Source: Flavobacteriales bacterium (GTDB taxonomy: Bacteria; Bacteroidota; Bacteroidia; Flavobacteriales_D; Sanyastnellaceae). Taken from it: a stretch of 48,584 nt of DNA. The notes under the pieces were generated by a model, which was not told the DNA's origin, did no database searches, and worked only from the letters and a program-made list of their open reading frames with translations. Of this stretch, positions 42,215-48,584 are shown piece after piece; position 1 is the first letter of the stretch, and every line of letters begins with the position of its first letter. The DNA lies in the NCBI GenBank assembly GCA_022428285.1, contig JAKMCX010000116.1, positions 1 through 48,584 of the forward strand, written 5' to 3'. The translations under genes were made by a program, and so were the position numbers.

Positions 42215-43230
42215 GGTTCCCAGTGGACGATGGGGTCCAACACAGACCTCAGTTTATTGCGGGTCTCGGCCCATTCAGCCGCCGCATTGGATGCCGCAGT
42301 GATGCCGCCGCCTGCATAAGCTGTCATGATGCCCCCGCGCAGGTGTGCGCAGCGCAGATTGACGAAATAAGAAAGGTCCTCACCTTCTTCCATGCCAACC
42401 CAGCCGGTGTAGTAAGCCCGGTCGTGGGTTTCGTACTCAGAGATAAAGTCAAGGGCCTCGGTTCTAGGAGTGCCGCCAACGGCAGGGGTGGGGTGAAGGG
42501 CCTGAATCACCTCCTCTAGGGGACGGGTTGCTTCGAAGTCCACCCATGTTCGGAGGTGCTCAATTGGACCGTATTGTATGGTTTGACGCTCGCTCGTGCG
42601 GATGTCTGCACAACCGCTTTGCTGCAGGGCTTGCAACGCGCCTTCGGTCACCAAGTCCTGTTCTTCGCGCTCTTTTTCGGTCCAAGGGTCGGACACATCG
42701 CCCATATGTGCCATGCGGGTTCCCGCGAGACAGGCGGTGCGCATCTGGGGCCATTTCCCCTTGATCAAAGGCTCGGGTGAGGAGCCAAACCAGGTGCCCA
42801 CCTCGGGGTTTGAAAAGGCCCAGCTAAAGGACTCGGGATGGGCCAGGGCCAGCCGCCGGACGATGTCCATGGTGTCCAAACCTTCCACCTCCACATTCAG
42901 CAGGCTGGACAGCACCACCTTCTTGAGGGGGCCTTCGGACATGGCATGCTGCGCGGACTTGATCCAGTCGGCGTGTTCGCTTTGAGCAGTTCCGTCGATT
43001 TTCCGCGCCCGGCTTTTGACAGATGGCCGGGCATCGCGCACCAGCACTTCTTCATTTTGTGGGCGTCCACGCAGGACCAACTCCGAACGGTCTTTGGCCC
43101 GTTCCCAAGGGTGCAGCCTAAAGCACATGCTGCCTGCACCGTCGGGAACCAGCCTTTCCATGTGGAGGTTCCCTGGCCGGTGAAACAGAACTTCGGTTTC
43201 AGGGTCTTGAATGTGACGTTCTGCCATCAT
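42211..43230 (-). CDS. menF: Isochorismate synthase
   Basis: A 339-residue chorismate-binding enzyme which makes isochorismate, the first committed step of menaquinone synthesis. The C-terminal core is clear: FGSSPEPLIKG near 168-178, HPTPAVGGTPRTEALDFI near 246-263, YYTGWVGMEEG near 272-282 and AEWAETRNKLRSVLDPI near 318-334. Compared with E. coli MenF (about 430) it lacks much of the N-terminal domain, as in many Bacteroidota members. ATGA overlaps with menI and menD support operon coupling. A siderophore-type EntC role is unlikely here. Confidence 0.93.
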   Translation of the reverse strand: MMAERHIQDPETEVLFHRPGNLHMERLVPDGAGSMCFRLHPWERAKDRSELVLRGRPQNEEVLVRDARPSVKSRARKIDGTAQSEHADWIKSAQHAMSEGPLKKVVLSSLLNVEVEGLDTMDIVRRLALAHPESFSWAFSNPEVGTWFGSSPEPLIKGKWPQMRTACLAGTRMAHMGDVSDPWTEKEREEQDLVTEGALQALQQSGCADIRTSERQTIQYGPIEHLRTWVDFEATRPLEEVIQALHPTPAVGGTPRTEALDFISEYETHDRAYYTGWVGMEEGEDLSYFVNLRCAHLRGGIMTAYAGGGITAASNAAAEWAETRNKLRSVLDPIVHWEP

Positions 43231-43646
43231 CCAGCGGGATTTGGGTTGGGAATCAACATCACGGTCAGGCGGCTGGTGCAGATGGCCCTGCCTTCCCCGT
43301 CCACGATCTCAATGTGCCAGACGTGCAGTTTCCCGCCTTCGTGGTGAAGACGTGCTGTTCCGGTGACCCAACCTGATTTGACCCCGCGCAAGTGGTTCGC
43401 GTTGACCTCGATGCCAACGGCAGCTTTGCCTTGAGGGGCCCCAATGAAGTGGGAGCCGACCGACCCCAATGTTTCTGCCAGAACGACGCTGGCGCCTCCG
43501 TGCAGCAGGCCGTAGGGTTGATGGGTCCGAGCATCGACGGGCATCTTGCCCACGACGGTCCCGTGCTCGACGGAGATCAATTCCAACCCCAAGGACGCAC
43601 TGATGGTATTGCGGCCCAAGGCTTTGAGTTGTTCCGCATCGGGCAT
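43227..43646 (-). CDS. menI: Hotdog thioesterase, probable DHNA-CoA hydrolase
   Basis: A 139-residue PaaI-type hotdog thioesterase. The motif HQPYGLLHGGASVVLAETLG near 42-61 carries the HGG signature and catalytic acid, with GIEVNANHLRGV near 77-88. The position at the head of the men operon suggests it releases CoA from dihydroxynaphthoyl-CoA (inference from context and family). A GTG at 43676 would add ten residues; the ATG at 43646 fits relatives better. The stop overlaps the menF start (ATGA). If the promoter at 43681-43688 is used, this ATG leaves a 30-base leader. Confidence 0.85.
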   Translation of the reverse strand: MPDAEQLKALGRNTISASLGLELISVEHGTVVGKMPVDARTHQPYGLLHGGASVVLAETLGSVGSHFIGAPQGKAAVGIEVNANHLRGVKSGWVTGTARLHHEGGKLHVWHIEIVDGEGRAICTSRLTVMLIPNPNPAG

Positions 43647-43680
43647 GGCCGATGCTGGAGAATCCTCTTTCTTCACCCTG

Positions 43681-43688
43681 CTAATTTA
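43681..43688 (-). promoter_or_regulatory. Candidate -7 element of the men operon
   Basis: On the minus strand TAAATTAG matches TAnnTTTG with one mismatch and lies 34 bases before the menI ATG. Confidence 0.4.
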
Positions 43689-43762
43689 ACGGTGGTATGC
43701 ACGGATTACCGTTTGAGGTCCATGGATGTGACAAGCCTGTGGTGGACGGTTGTCAATTTTTT

Positions 43763-43778
43763 TTTGCCTCGAGAGGCA
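43763..43778. repeat. Perfect palindrome in the rsmG-menI gap
   Basis: TTGCCTC-GA-GAGGCAA has 7-bp arms and abuts a run of nine T on its + strand left side (43756-43764). Because the T-run precedes the hairpin on + (and is a run of A after it on -), it is not a standard terminator for either strand. A second hairpin (GCGGCC ... GGCCGC, 43812-43831) nearer rsmG may end that gene. The remaining part of the 243-base gap shows no convincing gene. Confidence 0.4.
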
Positions 43779-43889
43779 ACGGATGCATTTCGTGTCGTCT
43801 ATACACTGGATGCGGCCCTTAAAAAGGCCGCGTCGGTTTCAAAATCCTTGCAGGTTTCGGAGGGGGCAGAAATGTCCCCTTCATTCTTT

Positions 43890-44594
43890 TTAGAGCGCCA
43901 CGTGCAGGAGTTTTTTGGTTTCAAACCAAGGGTCTTGCAGCACATCGGACAAGGACCATTCCAACACAGGGTCCTTTACTGGAGCGAGTTCTGACTTGAG
44001 GTCACCCCCTTTCAGATAGAGCACTCCGTTGGACAATCCGTGTCGGTGGTCCTCTGCCATCAGAGGCCGCACCCAACTCAGGAATGGGGCCATTTTGGTC
44101 ACAGCACGGCTCACTACAAAGTCAAATGGAGGGAGGTCAGTGAGCGTTTCCGCCCGGGCCCATGTGCCTTCCACGTTGTCCAATTCCAGCGCTTGGGCGA
44201 CGGCATTGACCACCTTGATCTTCTTGCCGATGGAGTCGCACAGGGTAAAGTGCGTTTGGGGAAACAGGATGGCCAAAGGGAGCCCCGGAAATCCGCCTCC
44301 AGTCCCAACGTCGAGAATGCGCGCCCCCGCTTCGGGCCGGAACACCCGGGCCATGGAAAGGCTGTGGAGCACATGTCGGGTGAAAAATGCGTCGATGTCT
44401 TTGCGGGAAATCACATTGATCTGCGCATTCCACTCTCTAAACAAGGGGCCCAGCATGGCCAGCTTGTGCCGCTGGGCATCTGAAAGCGCGGGAATGGGCG
44501 TCCCAAAGTCGTGACAGTCTACCGACAGCTTGGCCAGCAGGTTGTCGACTTCCCGAAAGTCTGTTTTGGTAGGGGCCACTTTAGAACTGGTCAC
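43890..44594 (-). CDS. rsmG: 16S rRNA (guanine-527-N7)-methyltransferase RsmG
   Basis: A 234-residue AdoMet-dependent methylase (GidB). The AdoMet site is ARILDVGTGGGFPGLPLAIL near 90-109, followed by FTLCDSIGKKIKVV near 116-129, and FVVSRAVTKMAPFLSW near 158-173 is typical. It starts with GTG at 44594, within the end of the sigma-factor gene (14-base overlap); a GTG five codons later is also possible. There is no parA/parB neighbour, unlike the classical gidB context. Confidence 0.9.
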   Translation of the reverse strand: MTSSKVAPTKTDFREVDNLLAKLSVDCHDFGTPIPALSDAQRHKLAMLGPLFREWNAQINVISRKDIDAFFTRHVLHSLSMARVFRPEAGARILDVGTGGGFPGLPLAILFPQTHFTLCDSIGKKIKVVNAVAQALELDNVEGTWARAETLTDLPPFDFVVSRAVTKMAPFLSWVRPLMAEDHRHGLSNGVLYLKGGDLKSELAPVKDPVLEWSLSDVLQDPWFETKKLLHVAL

Positions 44595-45213
44595 GGTCTG
44601 TCTCGAGCACGCCAGCGAGGATGTCCCTGGCCCGAAACAACTGAGCTTTTACAGTGCCGAGGGGCAGGTTGAGCTCTGCAGCGATTTCGTCGTAGCTGAA
44701 CTCTTCGAAGTAGCGCAGCTCGACCAAACGCCGGTAGCGGGGCTTGAGTTGGGCCACCACTTCACGCATGCGGTTCACGCGCTGCTGCTTCTCCAAAGAT
44801 TGACCAGGATCGAGGCCGTCATCGGCCACCTGAATTTCCATGGTATCGCCCTCAGCATCGGTGAAGCCCTTGTCAAGACTGAGGGCTTTGATGCGCTTCT
44901 TGCGAATGAAGTCGATGGCGCCATTCGATGCGATTTTGAAGAGCCAGGTCGAAAAAGCGAATTTGGGGCTGTACTGTTTGAGTCTCCTGAACGCCTTGCC
45001 AAAGGTTTCGATCATCAGGTCCTCAGCGTCGTCTTGGCTGTTGACCATTTTCAACAGCATGTAGTAAATGGGCTCCCGGTACCGCTCCATCAATTCTGCA
45101 AACGCAGCTTGATCATGCTTGTCCAAAGCCCTAGAAATAAGACCGAAGTCATACTTCGCCTTGTCGGAAAGGTGGTCGATTACGACCTGCTTGTCGGTGC
45201 CCGCTGCGTCCAT
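44581..45213 (-). CDS. ECF-type RNA polymerase sigma factor
   Basis: A 210-residue sigma-70 family protein of the ECF type. Region 2 is LMERYREPIYYMLLKMVNSQ near 41-60, then DDAEDLMIETFGKAFRRLKQ near 61-80 and FSTWLFKIASNGAIDFIRKK near 86-105. An acidic linker follows (~115-135). Region 4 is ELRYFEEFSYDEIAAELN near 164-181 plus GTVKAQLFRARDIL. No anti-sigma gene is adjacent. Similar single ECF-like factors are conserved in Bacteroidota, where they may serve general functions. The start overlaps the glycosyltransferase gene by 34 bases. Confidence 0.9.
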   Translation of the reverse strand: MDAAGTDKQVVIDHLSDKAKYDFGLISRALDKHDQAAFAELMERYREPIYYMLLKMVNSQDDAEDLMIETFGKAFRRLKQYSPKFAFSTWLFKIASNGAIDFIRKKRIKALSLDKGFTDAEGDTMEIQVADDGLDPGQSLEKQQRVNRMREVVAQLKPRYRRLVELRYFEEFSYDEIAAELNLPLGTVKAQLFRARDILAGVLETDRDQF

Positions 45214-46406
45214 GTCGGCGATGAGGTGAAAGCGTTACGCACAGTGGCGGTGGCGAGCAGCATCCAACGAATTGGACCCCACAGGAGGCATTGCCACCAT
45301 GGAAATGCATCCTTGCCCCACACCTGCGAGAACAACGACAAGGTAAACGCACGAACGACAGCGGCAAGGGTCATGGCCGCAACCGGTATCCAAACAAACT
45401 TGTGCAAAAGGCCAAGTGGGGCGGCAACAGCAGCGGCAACGATCAGTAGGTCGAGCAAAGCGTCAAGACCCAGTATGCGTCGTGTGCCGCGTCTGTAGCG
45501 GCCCGCAGTGGAAAGGTGCCGCCGCTTCCGTTGCCATCCATCCTTCCAGTCAGAGGCGGGCAAAACACGGTTCAATGCAGCTTCGTTAGGCGGTTGAACC
45601 ATGCCAATGCGCAACTGGGACCGGACCGCGTCTTGGACAAAAAGGTCGTCGTCACCGCTGGCCAGATCGGCGTGCGCATCGAAGCCGCCGACCTTTTCCC
45701 ACGCCGACCGGTGGTAAGCGATGTTGCGCCCCACCCCCATGTAGGGGCGGTTTAAAAGGGCTTCACCGCTGTATTGAAAGGCCACGCGGACCGCATCAAA
45801 GCCCAGGAGGGCTGGGCCGCCATCGGGCAGGCAAATCCCGAGGGCCATGTCCAGCTTCAGTGGTCGAGGGGCGGAAGGGCGCTCCAGCGGTTTCTGCGCT
45901 GTCAAAGACTGGGCCATGGACGCCGCCCAGAAGGGTTGTGGCCTGCAATCGGCGTCGGTCATCACCAGCACCTCATGCTGTGCAGCCCGAATTCCTGCGG
46001 CCAAGGCGTCTTTTTTTCCGGGTCTGGTCTTGTCGTGATGGACGACGGTGAGCTGGGCGTCTTGGGCCTCCAATCCAGTCAGCCATTCTCGGGTGCCGTC
46101 CTGGGAGCCGTCGTCGACCACCAGCCATTCGACAGACCAGTGGTCTGGAAACTGTTGTCCGCGCCAAAAGGCCCAGTTTGACTGCAGCATGGCCAGGTCA
46201 TTGTGGGCACAGACAATCAGGGTGACGCCTGTATTGGGGTTGCGGGGCACTGCACTTGGTGCGGGAGGAGACACGGCGGGGTGGGGCGTCTCCAAGGGGA
46301 GGGCTCCGCGAGACAAGGCCCGGTGCCATCGCCAATCCCATGCAATTCTAAAAGCGGCTGGTAGGGCGGCCATAGCTGCAGCCCCGATGTCCCACAGGGC
46401 CGCCAT
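45180..46406 (-). CDS. Membrane-associated family 2 glycosyltransferase
   Basis: A 408-residue GT-A type glycosyltransferase. The N-terminal part has a short hydrophobic segment; the catalytic domain begins GVTLIVCAHNDLAMLQS near 59-75. VVDDGSQDGTREWL near 95-108, VMTDADCRPQPFW near 146-158 (metal-binding Asp pair) and SGDDDLFVQDAV near 249-260 follow, with a basic WQRKRRH stretch resembling the QxxRW acceptor motif. Two C-terminal transmembrane helices (LDALLDLLIVAAAVA and MTLAAVVRAFTL) anchor it. The sugar and acceptor are not known; polysaccharide synthesis is likely. It lies just after a small lipoprotein gene and overlaps the sigma factor. Confidence 0.85.
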   Translation of the reverse strand: MAALWDIGAAAMAALPAAFRIAWDWRWHRALSRGALPLETPHPAVSPPAPSAVPRNPNTGVTLIVCAHNDLAMLQSNWAFWRGQQFPDHWSVEWLVVDDGSQDGTREWLTGLEAQDAQLTVVHHDKTRPGKKDALAAGIRAAQHEVLVMTDADCRPQPFWAASMAQSLTAQKPLERPSAPRPLKLDMALGICLPDGGPALLGFDAVRVAFQYSGEALLNRPYMGVGRNIAYHRSAWEKVGGFDAHADLASGDDDLFVQDAVRSQLRIGMVQPPNEAALNRVLPASDWKDGWQRKRRHLSTAGRYRRGTRRILGLDALLDLLIVAAAVAAPLGLLHKFVWIPVAAMTLAAVVRAFTLSLFSQVWGKDAFPWWQCLLWGPIRWMLLATATVRNAFTSSPTWTQRAPTSRS

Positions 46407-46407
46407 G

Positions 46408-46827
46408 TCAGGGGCTGTAGGTGTAGTCGAGGCGTTCCGGCCAGCCGTCTACCGCTATGCGCACAACCGGCTGCGCAGGGTCCCTGAAGCGCCTGAGGTC
46501 AAACGCTTGTCGCGAGGTGATGAGCGCTTTCCCCATGTCGCCATTGGCGTTGTGGGTGATGCGCAAAGGCTGCTGTCTGGGCAAGGACTTCGTGGCCACA
46601 CCATCGGAGATCAAGGCGAAATCATGGTCGCGAAATCCCCCGCCATAGCGAAGCTCCGCAATCAGGCTGTCCGACTCAACATGCAATGCCACGATGGTGA
46701 ACGGAGACGAAGGAGGCGTCTCTGCGGCGATCCCGGCCGAAGTTTCAGCAGCGTTCAGCCCTTCTTTTTGGGACGAACAGCCGCTGCTCAAGAGGGCCAA
46801 AAGGAGGAGGGGCAGAAACGAACGCAT
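46408..46827 (-). CDS. Small hypothetical lipoprotein
   Basis: A 139-residue exported lipoprotein with a lipobox (LLSSGCSS, Cys near residue 17). The mature part is a predicted beta-sandwich-like region (TIVALHVESDSLIAELRYGG, then HDFALISDGVATKSLPRQQP) and ends with RLDYTYSP. I recognise no family. Similar small lipoproteins in Bacteroidota resemble a protease-inhibitor-like or YtkA fold, but I cannot assign one. One base separates it from the glycosyltransferase gene, so both are probably cotranscribed. Confidence 0.7.
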   Translation of the reverse strand: MRSFLPLLLLALLSSGCSSQKEGLNAAETSAGIAAETPPSSPFTIVALHVESDSLIAELRYGGGFRDHDFALISDGVATKSLPRQQPLRITHNANGDMGKALITSRQAFDLRRFRDPAQPVVRIAVDGWPERLDYTYSP

Positions 46828-46833
46828 GGTGAA

Positions 46834-48584
46834 TCAACGGAGCAGACAACGAACGGCGTATGTCGCATCCTCCGTGGTGACCCGAAAGACCACCCAGCCT
46901 CTGGGGAGGTCAGCAACATCTAAGGTTTGCCTGCCAGAAGAGGCGCGGATAGCACTGGAGAGCGCACGGCCGAGGGCGTCAAATGCTTGAATGAGGGCCC
47001 CCTCGGGTATGCCGTCGAGCTGCAACGATGCGGTGGCTGGGTTGGGCCAAATGCGCAACGCGCCGGCCCCTTGCTCATCGACTGACATGGCATTGGTGCA
47101 GAATTGTTCCAAGTCGGAGTCATTGAAGGCCCCACCTGTGTAGACCACATCCCCCTCTGGGTCAAGCACAGAAAAACTGCCTTCACCATAGTCACAGCAC
47201 ATACCGTCCCCGTAACTGTCGTCTACTTGCAAAATGTAGCAGCCCTCTTCAAGGCACAGCGGGATGGTCACAACGGTGCCGTCCTGACCGTCTTCATAGG
47301 GACCGCCTGAGTAGACCACGTTGCCCAGTCTGCGGAGCTCCCAAGTGGTCTCACTTCCGTAATCATCGAGCACCAATTCAAACGTAAAGTCAAAGGTTTC
47401 CCCAGCAAATGCAGTGAATTCAATGATGGCAGTGTCATTGAAGCTGTTTTCGTCTTCTTGGCCGTTGACGGTGACCACGTAGACCTCGACTTCTGTGGAG
47501 CCGTCCATGGCAGGAATGCCAGGCAAGGCGATCACTTCGTTCTCATACTGCTCCAGGTTCCCACTCCAATTGACCGTTTGCTCAGCGCCGGAATCTACCG
47601 TGTAACCGATGACCGCCGATGTGAGCGGGGAGGAGCCAAAGTTGCTCAGTGCCACTTCAATGGTGACATCTCCACCGCCACAGAGCACGCCATCGGGCGC
47701 GCTTGCGATGCCCACGCCCATGTCGAGGTCAAAGCTGGTTACGCAACCTGCGCTGGGGTATCCATCGAGCACTTCCACGCCCAATCCAAGCGGGTCTAGA
47801 TGTTCGGTGATCCCGTTGTTAAAACTCACGCCCATGCGTCCATAGTAGTCGAATTGACCGTTGTTGACGTTGCCGGAGCAAGCAGCGGCCCCGCCGTACA
47901 GCTGGCCTATGATGCGGTGGTTTTGGTCAAACAAAGGCGAACCCGATGACCCGCCTTCTGTTACGCCATCTTCCCACGCATCGATCCACCAAACAGCCGC
48001 GCCTGCAGCATTGTCGTGGTAGGGGGCGTCCTCCTCGATGCAGATTTTTTTGAGGTCCCCAGCGGGGTGGTGAATGCCCGTTGCATTTTGAACGTTTTCG
48101 ACATCGGTGCCGTCCCAACCTGCATAGAACACATTGTAGTTCGCTGGAGGAGTTTCATCGAGGAGCAACAGGCCGAAATCGGAAGCACTGTTGCTGGTCA
48201 GCAATTCTGAGCCGCTGACGCTTTGGTTGGTCGGGCCGGAGTTGCCCTGACATCCCTCGGTTTCGTGATTGAAGTAAAACGTCCAATTTCCGACGTTGCC
48301 GCCGAGGCAGTGGTTGGCGGTCAAGAAAAGGGGCGCGCCGTCTTGGGCCGTGTTGTTGACCAGTGCGCCTGTGCACACCGCAAATCCACCTTGCACAATG
48401 AGTGCTACCGAGCGCTTTTCACACTGCCACGTTGCCCCCTCAGGGCAATTGACATTGATGTTACAGTCGCCACTGTTGCCAAATGGCCCACGCTGCGCAT
48501 CAAGGCCGTCTGCAACAACAGCGGCTTTTCCAGCAATATCGCGATAGGCGTGCACCACTTGATCCACGCGAAGCGCTACAGCAT
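46834..48584 (-). CDS. Lysyl-endopeptidase-like secreted protease with T9SS tail (5' end outside window)
   Basis: The frame is open to the window edge, so the N-terminus is missing; 582 residues are visible. The protease domain is of the S1 type close to lysyl endopeptidase: CTGALVNNTA with the His box FLTANHC, the Asp segment SDFGLLLLDE and the Ser box EGGSSGSPLFD. A CARDB-like domain follows, then a domain with SYGDGMCCDYGEGSFS. The last ~70 residues are a type A T9SS sorting domain (RIWPNPATASLQLDG ... LPRGWVVFRVTTED) ending YAVRCLLR. It would be exported by Sec, passed over the outer membrane by T9SS and possibly attached to the surface. Cleavage specificity is inferred. Confidence 0.88.
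   Translation of the reverse strand, partial: AVALRVDQVVHAYRDIAGKAAVVADGLDAQRGPFGNSGDCNINVNCPEGATWQCEKRSVALIVQGGFAVCTGALVNNTAQDGAPLFLTANHCLGGNVGNWTFYFNHETEGCQGNSGPTNQSVSGSELLTSNSASDFGLLLLDETPPANYNVFYAGWDGTDVENVQNATGIHHPAGDLKKICIEEDAPYHDNAAGAAVWWIDAWEDGVTEGGSSGSPLFDQNHRIIGQLYGGAAACSGNVNNGQFDYYGRMGVSFNNGITEHLDPLGLGVEVLDGYPSAGCVTSFDLDMGVGIASAPDGVLCGGGDVTIEVALSNFGSSPLTSAVIGYTVDSGAEQTVNWSGNLEQYENEVIALPGIPAMDGSTEVEVYVVTVNGQEDENSFNDTAIIEFTAFAGETFDFTFELVLDDYGSETTWELRRLGNVVYSGGPYEDGQDGTVVTIPLCLEEGCYILQVDDSYGDGMCCDYGEGSFSVLDPEGDVVYTGGAFNDSDLEQFCTNAMSVDEQGAGALRIWPNPATASLQLDGIPEGALIQAFDALGRALSSAIRASSGRQTLDVADLPRGWVVFRVTTEDATYAVRCLLR

Noticed and set aside
43721-43994. A 90-codon + strand ORF starting in the rsmG-menI gap
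   Set aside because: It runs 105 bases antisense into the conserved end of rsmG, matches no family and contains the palindromes; I regard it as chance.
1-48584. tRNA, rRNA, insertion sequence, prophage or integron
   Set aside because: I saw no transposase, integrase or phage-like protein, no tRNA-like cloverleaf and no terminal inverted repeats flanking genes.

Overview
The window comes from a member of the Bacteroidota, most probably a Flavobacteriales-type organism with unusually high GC for that order. The sequence evidence is: SD-less starts; recurring promoter elements of the Bacteroidota sigma type (TAnnTTTG); a secreted protease with a type IX secretion (T9SS) C-terminal sorting domain; and Bacteroidota hallmark genes and arrangements (DUF3078 and DUF3127 proteins, PadR-PspC pair, sucD without sucC, pdhB without pdhA, two deoxynucleoside kinases). 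There are no tRNA or rRNA genes, insertion sequences, phage genes or CRISPR arrays, and no gap longer than 300 bases lacks a gene.

Layout. 1-3952 (-) is the start of a giant secreted PKD-containing protein whose 3' end lies outside the window. 4162-7372 (-) is a purE / flavin reductase / DUF3127 / short-chain fatty acid transporter group. 7425-11047 (-) is etfB-etfA-bfn-nupC. pdhB, the membrane pyrophosphatase hppA and a YceI lipoprotein run divergently on + to 15350, closed by a bidirectional terminator. 15433-18094 (-) holds a deoxynucleoside kinase, a bacterial GH3 protein and a hypothetical. 18206-25535 holds an MFS transporter, a coiled-coil protein, fabD, a DUF3078 protein, a secreted hypothetical, a FecA-like TonB receptor and a CIA30 protein. 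mnmE and sucD are divergent at 26983-27089. A second deoxynucleoside kinase overlaps folK. PadR, PspC, SppA and a SpoU methylase follow on +. After a second bidirectional terminator come a TPR/OmpA-like lipoprotein and accA (-).

35922-43646 (-) is a tightly packed menaquinone operon, menI-menF-menD-menB-menA-menC-menE, with rdgB at the end. It covers chorismate to demethylmenaquinone except menH, and most junctions are ATGA overlaps. The last part (-) holds rsmG, an ECF-type sigma factor, a membrane glycosyltransferase, a small lipoprotein and a 5'-truncated lysyl-endopeptidase-like protease with a T9SS tail.

Functionally this is mostly core metabolism of a respiring heterotroph: menaquinone, ETF, pyruvate dehydrogenase, succinyl-CoA synthetase and H+-pyrophosphatase, with fatty-acid initiation (accA, fabD) and nucleotide salvage (nupC, two dNKs, purE, rdgB). 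I see no clear new multi-gene defence or mobile system. The most interesting signals are regulatory: a shared extended -7 promoter element, palindromes at the accA and padR promoters, and a stop codon merged with the menB promoter. Protein-level oddities are the Glu relocation in the pyrophosphatase, an SSB-like tail on the DUF3127 protein and a tandem hexapeptide in the giant secreted protein.
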